A DNA stretch of 64,000 bases from Massilia sp. Bi118 (GTDB lineage: Bacteria; Pseudomonadota; Gammaproteobacteria; Burkholderiales; Burkholderiaceae_D): the NCBI RefSeq assembly GCF_918697865.1, contig NZ_CAKKMV010000002.1:372001-436000 (forward strand). The letters are read 5' to 3'. Each line of letters opens with the position of its first letter. The stretch's first letter is position 1. Shown in pieces: positions 17,710 through 24,599 of the stretch. The translations under genes were made by a program, and so were the position numbers. Under the pieces are notes generated by a model. The model was not told the origin of the DNA. It was given only the letters and a program-made list of their open reading frames with translations, and searched no databases.

Positions 17710-17790
17710 CGTCATTCCCGCGGAAGCGGGAATCCATGCAGAGCGTCTTCGTTCGGCTCAGTATGGGTTCCCGCTTTCGCGGGAACGACG
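17710..17790. repeat. REP-like inverted hairpin doublet
   Basis: Two head-to-head copies of a CGTCATTCCCGC-type repeat occur. The first has ATTCCCGC/GCGGGAAT (17714-17733, loop GGAA), the second GTTCCCGC/GCGGGAAC (17767-17786, loop TTTC). The ends are near-mirror images (CGTCATTCCC versus GGGAACGACG). Such doublets are dispersed, probably transposase-mobilised intergenic repeats. Confidence 0.8.
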
Positions 17791-17803
17791 GTGGGAAACT
17801 AAT

Positions 17804-18967
17804 ATGACCTCATCATTCACCCCCATCCGCGCCGGCTTCATGCCGCTCACCGACTGCGCCCCGCTGGTGATGGCTTCCGTGCTTGGCCTCGACGAAAGAC
17901 ATGGCATCAAGCTGGTTCTCAGCCGCGAGCACTCCTGGTCAGGCATGCGCGACCGCCTGATCGCAGGCAGCCTGGACGCCGCGCACGTGCTGTATGGGCT
18001 CATATATGGCGTCGAGATGGGCATCGGCTCGCGCGCCGTGCCAATGGCGGTGCTGATGAATTTGTCGCGCAACGGCCAGGCCATCACCCTGTCGCGCGCG
18101 CTGGCGGAGCAGGGCGTGTTCGACGGCCCATCGTTGGCGGCCCACATGCGCCGCAACCGCCGCAAATTCACGTTCGCGCACACCTTCCCGACCGGGAACC
18201 ACGCGATGTTCCTGTATTACTGGCTGGCCGCGGCCGGCATCGATCCGCTGCGCGACATCCAGTCCGCCACCGTGCCGCCGGGGCAGATGGCGGCCAGCCT
18301 GGCGGCCGGTCATATCGACGGCTTCTGCGCCGGCGAACCCTGGGGCGCGCGGGCGGTGCAGGACGGCTGCGGCGTCACGGTGGCGGCCAGCCAGGACATC
18401 TGGCCCGACCATCCCGGCAAGGCGCTGGGCGCCACCGCCGCTTTCGCCGACGCCAATCCGCAAGCCTGTCGCGCGCTGGTGGGGGCGCTGCTGGAAGCGG
18501 GGCGCTGGATCGACGCCTCGCCCGGGCACCGCGACGCCACCGCCGAGATCCTCGCCAGCCCGGCCTGGGTCAACGCCGGCCGCGAGCTGATCGCCGGGCG
18601 CCTGCAGGGCCGCTACGAAGACGGCCTGGGACGGGGCTGGCTCGACCCCGATCCGCTGCACTTCCACGCGCATGGCGAGGCCAACTTCCCCTGGCTGTCC
18701 GACGGCATGTGGTTCATGACCCAGCACCGGCGCTGGGGCCTGCTGCGCGAAGACCCGGATTACCTGGCCGTCGCCGCCCGCGTGAACCGGGTCGGCCTGT
18801 ACCGCGAAGCCGCCGAGCTGGCGGGCGTGGCGGCGCCTGCGGGCCTCCTGCGTTCTTCCGTACTGATGGACGGCCGGGTCTGGAATGGCTGCGACCCACG
18901 CGCTTATATCTCTGCCTTTGACGGTGCAGCCCCGCGCCCCCTTTTCGCGCATGGTGCACCGCAATGA
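17804..18967 (+). CDS. nasS: cytosolic nitrate sensor NasS (NrtA/CmpA-like binding protein)
   Basis: A 387-residue relative of ABC-type nitrate-binding proteins (AGFMPLTDCAPLVMAS, AHVLYGLIYGVEMG, HTFPTGNHAMFLYYWL). It has no signal peptide or lipobox, and no nrtBC permease genes follow. It lies just after nasT. This combination marks NasS, which binds nitrate in the cytoplasm and releases NasT so that the nitrate genes are read through their leader terminator. Nitrate sensing is from family knowledge. The gene ends about 50 bases before the sigma-54 promoter of the operon it should control. Confidence 0.9.
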   Translation: MTSSFTPIRAGFMPLTDCAPLVMASVLGLDERHGIKLVLSREHSWSGMRDRLIAGSLDAAHVLYGLIYGVEMGIGSRAVPMAVLMNLSRNGQAITLSRALAEQGVFDGPSLAAHMRRNRRKFTFAHTFPTGNHAMFLYYWLAAAGIDPLRDIQSATVPPGQMAASLAAGHIDGFCAGEPWGARAVQDGCGVTVAASQDIWPDHPGKALGATAAFADANPQACRALVGALLEAGRWIDASPGHRDATAEILASPAWVNAGRELIAGRLQGRYEDGLGRGWLDPDPLHFHAHGEANFPWLSDGMWFMTQHRRWGLLREDPDYLAVAARVNRVGLYREAAELAGVAAPAGLLRSSVLMDGRVWNGCDPRAYISAFDGAAPRPLFAHGAPQ

Positions 18968-19013
18968 AGCGCATGCACTGAGGATTGCCGCCCGCGCCTG
19001 AGGGAAGCGCTTC

Positions 19014-19029
19014 TGGCACGGCTCTTGCA
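19014..19029 (+). promoter_or_regulatory. perfect sigma-54 promoter of the nitrate assimilation operon
   Basis: TGGCACGGCTCTTGCA matches the RpoN consensus TGGCACG-N4-TTGCW at every fixed base. Transcription should begin near 19040, a few bases before the first leader hairpin. A GGTGCACC half-site-like motif lies at 18953-18960, but no full NtrC palindrome was seen. This would place the nitrate genes under general nitrogen control as well as nitrate-specific antitermination. Confidence 0.85.
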
Positions 19030-19039
19030 AACACTCCCA

Positions 19040-19168
19040 TCGAGGATCAACGGCGATCCCCATGAACACCAGCCGGTCCAACGAAGGACCGGCGCACAGG
19101 ACAACGGCGTCCGCTGCACCCGAACACGCATCACGTGCTCGGCCAGGCAGCGGGCGCCTTTCTTTTTT
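19040..19168 (+). promoter_or_regulatory. NasT-responsive antitermination leader RNA
   Basis: The leader holds hairpins with six-base loops that have A at position 1 and G at position 4, the signature of ANTAR-protein targets. They are GGATC-AACGGC-GATCC (19044-19059), GCCGGTCC-AACGAA-GGACCGGC (19072-19093) and a short GGAC-AACGGC-GTCC (19099-19112). The third overlaps the 5' arm of the terminator (19106-19168), so the two structures exclude each other. Binding of NasT to neighbouring loops should favour readthrough into the nitrate genes. Function is inferred from architecture plus the adjacent nasT-nasS genes. Confidence 0.85.
19106..19168 (+). terminator. regulated intrinsic terminator in the nitrate leader
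   Basis: GGCGTCCGCTGC (19106-19117) pairs with GCAGCGGGCGCC (19147-19158) over 12 bp with one G-U pair. An inner helix (19120-19128 with 19134-19142, one mismatch) extends it. TTTCTTTTTT follows. The structure ends 12 bases before the transporter ATG and would stop transcription unless NasT intervenes. Confidence 0.85.
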
Positions 19169-19180
19169 CGGGAGCGATTC

Positions 19181-20473
19181 ATGGCCAAAGCGAATAACAT
19201 CAAGCTGTTCTCCTTCAATACGCCGCAGATGCGTGCCTTCCACCTGACCTGGGTGGCCTTCTTCGTCTGCTTCTTCGCCTGGTTCGCCTGCGCGCCGCTG
19301 ATGCCGGTCATCAAAGGCGAGTTCCACCTGTCGATCTCGCAGATCGCCGACATCAACATCGCGGCGGTCGCCATCACCATCCTCGTGCGCCTGCTGGTCG
19401 GCCCGCTGTGCGACCGCTTCGGTCCGCGCAAGACCTATACCGGCCTGCTGGCCATCGGCGCGATTCCGGTGCTGGGCGTGGCCATGGCCCAGAGCTACGA
19501 AAGCTTCCTGCTGTTCCGGCTCGGGATCGGCGCGGTCGGCGCCAGCTTCGTGATCACCCAGTACCACACCTCGGTGATGTTCGGCCCGCGCGTGGTCGGC
19601 ACCGCCAATGCGGCGGCGGCCGGCTGGGGCAACAGCGGCGGCGGCGTCGCCCAGGCCAGCATGCCTTTATTGATGGGCGCCGTGATCATGCTGGGCGTGA
19701 GCGAGACCATGGGCTGGCGCGTGGCGCTGCTGGTGCCGGGCGTGCTGATGCTGGCGATGGCGGTGGTCTACTGGAAGTTCACCCAGGACTGCCCGGAAGG
19801 GAATTACGCCGAGCTGCGCGCAGCCGACATCCTTTTCGAAGCCAGCGGCAAGGGCGGCATGGCGAGCTTCATCGAGGCCTGCCGCAACTACCGCGCGTGG
19901 CTGCTGTTCGTCACCTACGGCGCCTGCTTCGGCATCGAACTGTTCATCCACAACGTCGCCGCGGTCTATTACGTCGACCACTTCAAGCTCTCCCTGAAGG
20001 AAGCGGGGATGGCGGCCGGCAGCTTCGGCCTGCTGGCCCTGTTCGCCCGCGCCCTCGGCGGCTGGCTGTCCGACAAGGCGGCCGCGAAAGGGAGCCTGAA
20101 CAGCCGCGTCAACCTGCTCTTCATCCTGATGGTGGGCGAGGGCCTGGGCCTGCTTTGGTTCTCGCAGATCGCCAGCGTGTCGCTGGCCATCGTGGCGATG
20201 CTGGCCTTCGGCATGTGCACCCACATGGCTTGTGGCGCCACCTATGCGCTGGTGCCCTTTGTAAACCGCAAGGCGCTGGGCGGCGTGGCAGGCATCGTCG
20301 GCGCCGGCGGCAACGTCGGCGCGGTGCTGGCCGGCTTCCTCATGAAAGGCACGGGCGACGTGCGCCAGACCCTGCTCATCCTCGGCGGCGTGGTGCTGGT
20401 GGCCAGCGTGTGCGCCATCGGCGTGCGCTTCGGCGCCGCCGCGGCTGAAACCCCGGCGCCTGCCGCTGCATAA
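19181..20473 (+). CDS. nitrate/nitrite MFS transporter (NarK/NasA type)
   Basis: A 430-residue major-facilitator protein with twelve predicted membrane helices. It carries the NarK-type signature GPRVVGTANAAAAGWGNSGGG and a second glycine-rich stretch (GGVAGIVGAGGNVGAVLAG). It brings nitrate into the cell for assimilation and probably also exports or imports nitrite. ATG 19181 follows GGGAG; an in-frame upstream TTG would fall inside the sigma-54 promoter and is rejected. It is the first gene of an operon running to the nitrate reductase. Confidence 0.93.
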   Translation: MAKANNIKLFSFNTPQMRAFHLTWVAFFVCFFAWFACAPLMPVIKGEFHLSISQIADINIAAVAITILVRLLVGPLCDRFGPRKTYTGLLAIGAIPVLGVAMAQSYESFLLFRLGIGAVGASFVITQYHTSVMFGPRVVGTANAAAAGWGNSGGGVAQASMPLLMGAVIMLGVSETMGWRVALLVPGVLMLAMAVVYWKFTQDCPEGNYAELRAADILFEASGKGGMASFIEACRNYRAWLLFVTYGACFGIELFIHNVAAVYYVDHFKLSLKEAGMAAGSFGLLALFARALGGWLSDKAAAKGSLNSRVNLLFILMVGEGLGLLWFSQIASVSLAIVAMLAFGMCTHMACGATYALVPFVNRKALGGVAGIVGAGGNVGAVLAGFLMKGTGDVRQTLLILGGVVLVASVCAIGVRFGAAAAETPAPAAA

Positions 20474-20486
20474 GGACTCTTGAATC

Positions 20487-23030
20487 ATGAAACTGATCGT
20501 CATCGGCCACGGCATGGTGGGCCACAAATTCCTCGAAACCCTGTACGGCGATGCCAGCGCGTCGGCCTTCGATGTCACCGTGCTGTGTGAAGAACCGCGT
20601 CCCGCCTACGACCGCGTGCACCTGTCGGAATTCTTTGCCGGCCGCAGCGCCGACGACTTGTCGCTGGTGGCGCCGGGCTTTTTCGAACGCCCGGGCCTGA
20701 GCTTGAAGCTGAACGCGAAGGTGACGGCGGTGGACCGCCTGGCAAAAACCGTCACCCTGGCCAGCGGCGAAGTCCTCGGCTACGACAAACTGGTGTTCGC
20801 CACCGGTTCCTCGCCCTTCGTGCCGCCAGTGCCGGGCCGCGAGCGCGCCGGCTGCTTCGTCTACCGCACCATCGAAGACCTGGAAGCGATGCTGGCCTGG
20901 GTCGTCCGCGAAAGCGGCGCCAAGGCGCGTTCCGGCGTCGTGATCGGCGGCGGCCTGCTGGGCCTCGAATGCGCCAAGGCCCTGCGCGACATGCAGCTCG
21001 ACACCCACGTGGTCGAATTCGCGCCGCGCCTGATGGCGGTGCAGGTCGATGAGCTGGGTGGGCGCATGCTGCGCGGCCGCATCGAGGAACTGGGCGTGAC
21101 GGTCCACACGCAGAAGAACACCCTGCGCATCGTCGACGGCGAAGGCGCCGCCCACCGCATGGAATTCGCCGACGGCAGCTTCCTCGAGACCGACATGATC
21201 GTGTTCTCGGCCGGCATCCGTCCGCGCGACGAGCTGGCGCGCGCCTGCGGACTGGAACTCGGCCCGCGCGGCGGCATCGCCATCGACGACGCCTGCCTGG
21301 CATCCGACCGGCACGTCTACGCGATCGGCGAGTGTGCGGCCTGGCAGGGCCAGACCTTCGGCCTGGTGGCCCCGGGCTACGACATGGCGCGCACCGTGGC
21401 GCGTGCGCTGCTCGGCAAGGAAGGGACCTTCGCCGGCGCAGATATGAGCACCAAGCTGAAACTGATGGGCGTCGATGTCGCCTCGATCGGCGACGCGCAC
21501 GGCCATACTGAAGGAAGCCGCAGCTTCCAGTTCAGCGACGAGCGCAAGCGCGTGTACAAGAAAATCGTGGTTTCCGATTGCGGCAAGCGCCTGCTGGGTG
21601 CGGTGCTGGTCGGCGATGCCGGGGAATACGGCAATCTGCTGCAGACCATGCTGAACGGCCTGAAGCTCCCAGGCGCGCCTGAGTTCCTGATCCTGCCGCA
21701 GAGCGAAGGGGGTATGGCGCCGGCCATCGGCGTGGATGCCTTGCCGGCCACGGCCCAGGTCTGCTCCTGCAATGCCGTCAGCAAGGGCGCCATCCTTGAC
21801 GCGGTGGCGGGCGGCGCCTGCGATATCGCTGCCGTCAAGGCCTGCACCACGGCCGGCACTTCCTGCGGCGGCTGCGTGCCGCTGGTGAACCAGATCATGA
21901 AGGCGGAGATGGTGAAGGCCGGGCTGGCCGTCAGCAATCACCTGTGCGAGCACTTCCCTTATTCGCGCCAGGAGCTGCACCACCTGGTGCGCATCGGCCA
22001 GATCAGGAGCTTCGGCGAGCTGCTCGGCAAGCACGGCAAGGGCCTGGGCTGCGACATCTGCAAGCCGGTCGCCGCCAATATCCTGGCCTCGACCTGGAAC
22101 GATTTCGTGCTGAAGCCCGAACACGCCAGCCTGCAGGATTCGAACGATTACTTCCTCGGGAATATCCAGAAGGACGGCACCTATTCCGTGGTGCCGCGCA
22201 TGCCGGGCGGCGAAGTCACGCCGGACGGCTTGATCGCGGTGGGGCAGGTGGCCAAGAAATACGGCCTGTACACCAAGATCACGGGCGGCGCGCGGGTCGA
22301 CATGTTCGGCGCCCGCGTGGATCAGCTGCCGGCGATCTGGGAAGAGCTGATTGCGGCCGGCTTCGAATCCGGCCACGCCTACGGCAAGTCGCTGCGCACC
22401 GTGAAGTCCTGCGTCGGCTCGACCTGGTGCCGCTACGGCGTCGGCGACAGCATCGGCTTTGGCGTCCGGCTGGAAAAGCGCTACAAGGGCCTGCGCGCGC
22501 CGCACAAGATCAAGTTCGGCGTGTCCGGCTGCACCCGCGAGTGCGCCGAAGCCCAGGGCAAGGACGTCGGCCTGATCGCCACCGATAAAGGCTGGAACCT
22601 CTACGTGTGCGGCAACGGCGGCATGAAGCCGCGCCATGCCGAGCTGCTGGCGTCGAACCTGGACGAAGAGACGGTCGTCAAGCTGGTCGACCGCTTCCTG
22701 ATGTTCTACGTGCGCACCGGCGACCGCCTGCAGCGCACCAGCACCTGGCGCGAAAGTCTTGAGGGTGGCCTGGACTACCTGAAGCAGGTGGTGGTCGAGG
22801 ACAGCCTCGGCATCGGCGCCGAACTGGAAGCCGACATGCAGCGCGTGGTCGACAGCTATGCCGACGAGTGGAAGAACGCGGTCGAGGACCCGGCCGTGCG
22901 TGCGCGCTTCCGCAGCTTCGTCAACAGCGAGAGCGTCGACGACAACGTGGTCTTCATGCCGGAACGCGGCCAGCTGAGGCCGGCCAGGCTGGACGAGCGC
23001 CGCGTCATTCCCATCACCCGCAGCGCTTGA
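20487..23030 (+). CDS. nirB: NADH-dependent assimilatory nitrite reductase, large subunit
   Basis: An 847-residue multidomain protein. Residues about 1-400 are an FAD/NAD(P)-binding pyridine-nucleotide reductase (IGHGMVGHKF, VVIGGGLLGLECAKAL). A BFD-like [2Fe-2S] domain follows (CSCNAVSKG, TSCGGCVPL), then a nitrite/sulfite reductase ferredoxin-like and haem domain. The siroheme/[4Fe-4S] cysteines are visible in SCVGSTWC and SGCTREC. It reduces nitrite to ammonium with NADH in the cytoplasm. Length is normal for NirB. It starts 13 bases after the transporter stop, and nirD follows 20 bases after its own stop. Confidence 0.97.
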   Translation: MKLIVIGHGMVGHKFLETLYGDASASAFDVTVLCEEPRPAYDRVHLSEFFAGRSADDLSLVAPGFFERPGLSLKLNAKVTAVDRLAKTVTLASGEVLGYDKLVFATGSSPFVPPVPGRERAGCFVYRTIEDLEAMLAWVVRESGAKARSGVVIGGGLLGLECAKALRDMQLDTHVVEFAPRLMAVQVDELGGRMLRGRIEELGVTVHTQKNTLRIVDGEGAAHRMEFADGSFLETDMIVFSAGIRPRDELARACGLELGPRGGIAIDDACLASDRHVYAIGECAAWQGQTFGLVAPGYDMARTVARALLGKEGTFAGADMSTKLKLMGVDVASIGDAHGHTEGSRSFQFSDERKRVYKKIVVSDCGKRLLGAVLVGDAGEYGNLLQTMLNGLKLPGAPEFLILPQSEGGMAPAIGVDALPATAQVCSCNAVSKGAILDAVAGGACDIAAVKACTTAGTSCGGCVPLVNQIMKAEMVKAGLAVSNHLCEHFPYSRQELHHLVRIGQIRSFGELLGKHGKGLGCDICKPVAANILASTWNDFVLKPEHASLQDSNDYFLGNIQKDGTYSVVPRMPGGEVTPDGLIAVGQVAKKYGLYTKITGGARVDMFGARVDQLPAIWEELIAAGFESGHAYGKSLRTVKSCVGSTWCRYGVGDSIGFGVRLEKRYKGLRAPHKIKFGVSGCTRECAEAQGKDVGLIATDKGWNLYVCGNGGMKPRHAELLASNLDEETVVKLVDRFLMFYVRTGDRLQRTSTWRESLEGGLDYLKQVVVEDSLGIGAELEADMQRVVDSYADEWKNAVEDPAVRARFRSFVNSESVDDNVVFMPERGQLRPARLDERRVIPITRSA

Positions 23031-23050
23031 TACATTTTCAGGAGAACGAC

Positions 23051-23398
23051 ATGCACCGCGATATTCAGCTCAACCAATGGAACGTCATCTGCCCCCTCGA
23101 CCGCATCGTGCCGGATACCGGCGTCTGCGCGCTGCTGAATGGCCGCCAGGTGGCCGTGTTCCGCCTCGGCGCCGAATCCCCCGACCTGTTCGCCATCGAT
23201 AACTACGACCCGAATTCGCATGCGGCTGTCCTGTCGCGCGGGCTGGTCGGCAGCATCGGCGAGCGCGTGGTGGTGGCCTCGCCCATCTACAAGCAGCACT
23301 TCGACCTGCGCACCGGCGAGTGCCTGGAGGCGCCGCACAACTCGGTGTCCAGCTATCCGGTGCGGGTCCAGGACGGCCAGGTCTGGGTAGGGGCCTAG
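23051..23398 (+). CDS. nirD: nitrite reductase small subunit
   Basis: A 115-residue Rieske-fold protein (WNVICPLDRIVPDTGVC, SPIYKQHFDLRTGECLE). As usual for NirD, most [2Fe-2S] ligand positions are lost, so the subunit is structural. It partners with NirB. GGAG lies at 23041, and the ATG at 23051 matches the family start; the longer upstream frame is only read-through from the nirB region. The next gene starts one base after its stop codon. Confidence 0.96.
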   Translation: MHRDIQLNQWNVICPLDRIVPDTGVCALLNGRQVAVFRLGAESPDLFAIDNYDPNSHAAVLSRGLVGSIGERVVVASPIYKQHFDLRTGECLEAPHNSVSSYPVRVQDGQVWVGA

Positions 23399-23399
23399 C

Positions 23400-24599
23400 A
23401 TGGACAAGCCAGCGCTGGTCGTGATCGGCAACGGCATGGCCGGCATGCGCACGGTCGAGGAGCTGCTCAAGCTGGCGCCCGACATGTACCGCATCACCGT
23501 GTTCGGCGCCGAGCCGCACGGGAACTACAACCGGATCCTGCTCTCGCCGGTGCTGGCGGGCGAGAAGACCGTGGCCGACATCATGCTCCATACGCGCGAG
23601 TGGTATGCGGCGAATGGCATTACCCTGCATGCCGGCGACCCGGCTGTGCGCATCGACCGCCAGCGCCGCATCGTCCATGCAGCGTCCGGACTGAACGTGT
23701 CCTACGACCGCCTGCTGATCGCCACCGGCTCGAAACCCTTCATCGTGCCGGTGCCAGGCCACGCGCTGCCGGGCGTGATAGGTTTCCGCGACCTGCACGA
23801 CGTCGATGCGATGCTGGCGGCCGCACGTTCCGGCGGCCGCGCGGTGGTGATCGGCGGCGGCCTGCTCGGGCTGGAAGCGGCCAACGGCCTGCTGCGCCAG
23901 GGGATGGACGTGACGGTGGTGCACGTGACGGCCAGCCTGATGAACCAGCAGCTGGACGCTGCCGCCGCCGAACTGCTGCGCGCCTCGCTGGAGCGGCGCG
24001 GCCTGCGCATCCTCCTGAGCCGCCAGACTGCCGCCATCGAGGGAGAGGGCCGCGTGCAGGCCTTGCGCTTCGAGGATGGCGAGACGATCCCGGCAGACCT
24101 GGTCGTGATGGCGGCCGGCGTGCGGCCCAATGTCGCGCTGGCTCAAGGAGCCGGCCTGCACGTGGAGCGCGCCATCGTTGTCGACGACACCCTGCAGACC
24201 TACGATCCGCGCGTCTACGCCGTCGGCGAATGCGTGCAGCATCGCCGCGCCACCTTCGGCCTGGTGGCGCCGATCTGGGACCAGGCGCGGGTCTGTGCGG
24301 CCCACCTGGCGGGCAGCGGCCACCGCTGCTACGTGCAGCAGGCCACCGCCACCAGGCTGAAGGTGACCGGCGTGGACCTGTACTCGGCCGGCGACATCCT
24401 CGGCGGGGACGGGAGCGAAGACCTGGTGCTGCGCGACCGCCGCGGCGGCGTGTACAAGCGCCTGGTGGTCAGCGGCCGTCATCTCACCGGCGCGGTGCTG
24501 TACGGCGACGTCGCCGACGGCCCCTGGTACTTCGACCTGATCCAGAACCGCACCGATATCTCCGCTCTTCGCAACCAGCTTCTGTTCGGGATTTCATGA
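23400..24599 (+). CDS. FAD/NAD(P)-dependent oxidoreductase, nitrate reductase electron donor (NasB-like)
   Basis: A 399-residue pyridine-nucleotide-disulfide-family flavoprotein with two dinucleotide folds (VVIGNGMAGMRTVEEL and AVVIGGGLLGLEAANGL) and the FAD contact VYAVGECVQH. It resembles the N-terminal third of NirB and the NasB subunit of assimilatory nitrate reductase. It should pass electrons from NAD(P)H to the molybdoenzyme encoded next. It overlaps that gene by the ATGA junction at 24596-24599, a sign of translational coupling. Confidence 0.9.
   Translation: MDKPALVVIGNGMAGMRTVEELLKLAPDMYRITVFGAEPHGNYNRILLSPVLAGEKTVADIMLHTREWYAANGITLHAGDPAVRIDRQRRIVHAASGLNVSYDRLLIATGSKPFIVPVPGHALPGVIGFRDLHDVDAMLAAARSGGRAVVIGGGLLGLEAANGLLRQGMDVTVVHVTASLMNQQLDAAAAELLRASLERRGLRILLSRQTAAIEGEGRVQALRFEDGETIPADLVVMAAGVRPNVALAQGAGLHVERAIVVDDTLQTYDPRVYAVGECVQHRRATFGLVAPIWDQARVCAAHLAGSGHRCYVQQATATRLKVTGVDLYSAGDILGGDGSEDLVLRDRRGGVYKRLVVSGRHLTGAVLYGDVADGPWYFDLIQNRTDISALRNQLLFGIS

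Noticed and set aside
23600..24595. 1-kb in-frame upstream extension of the nitrate reductase
   Set aside because: It overlaps the flavoprotein gene, encodes Arg/Pro-rich noise, and the iron-sulfur motif starts right after ATG 24596.
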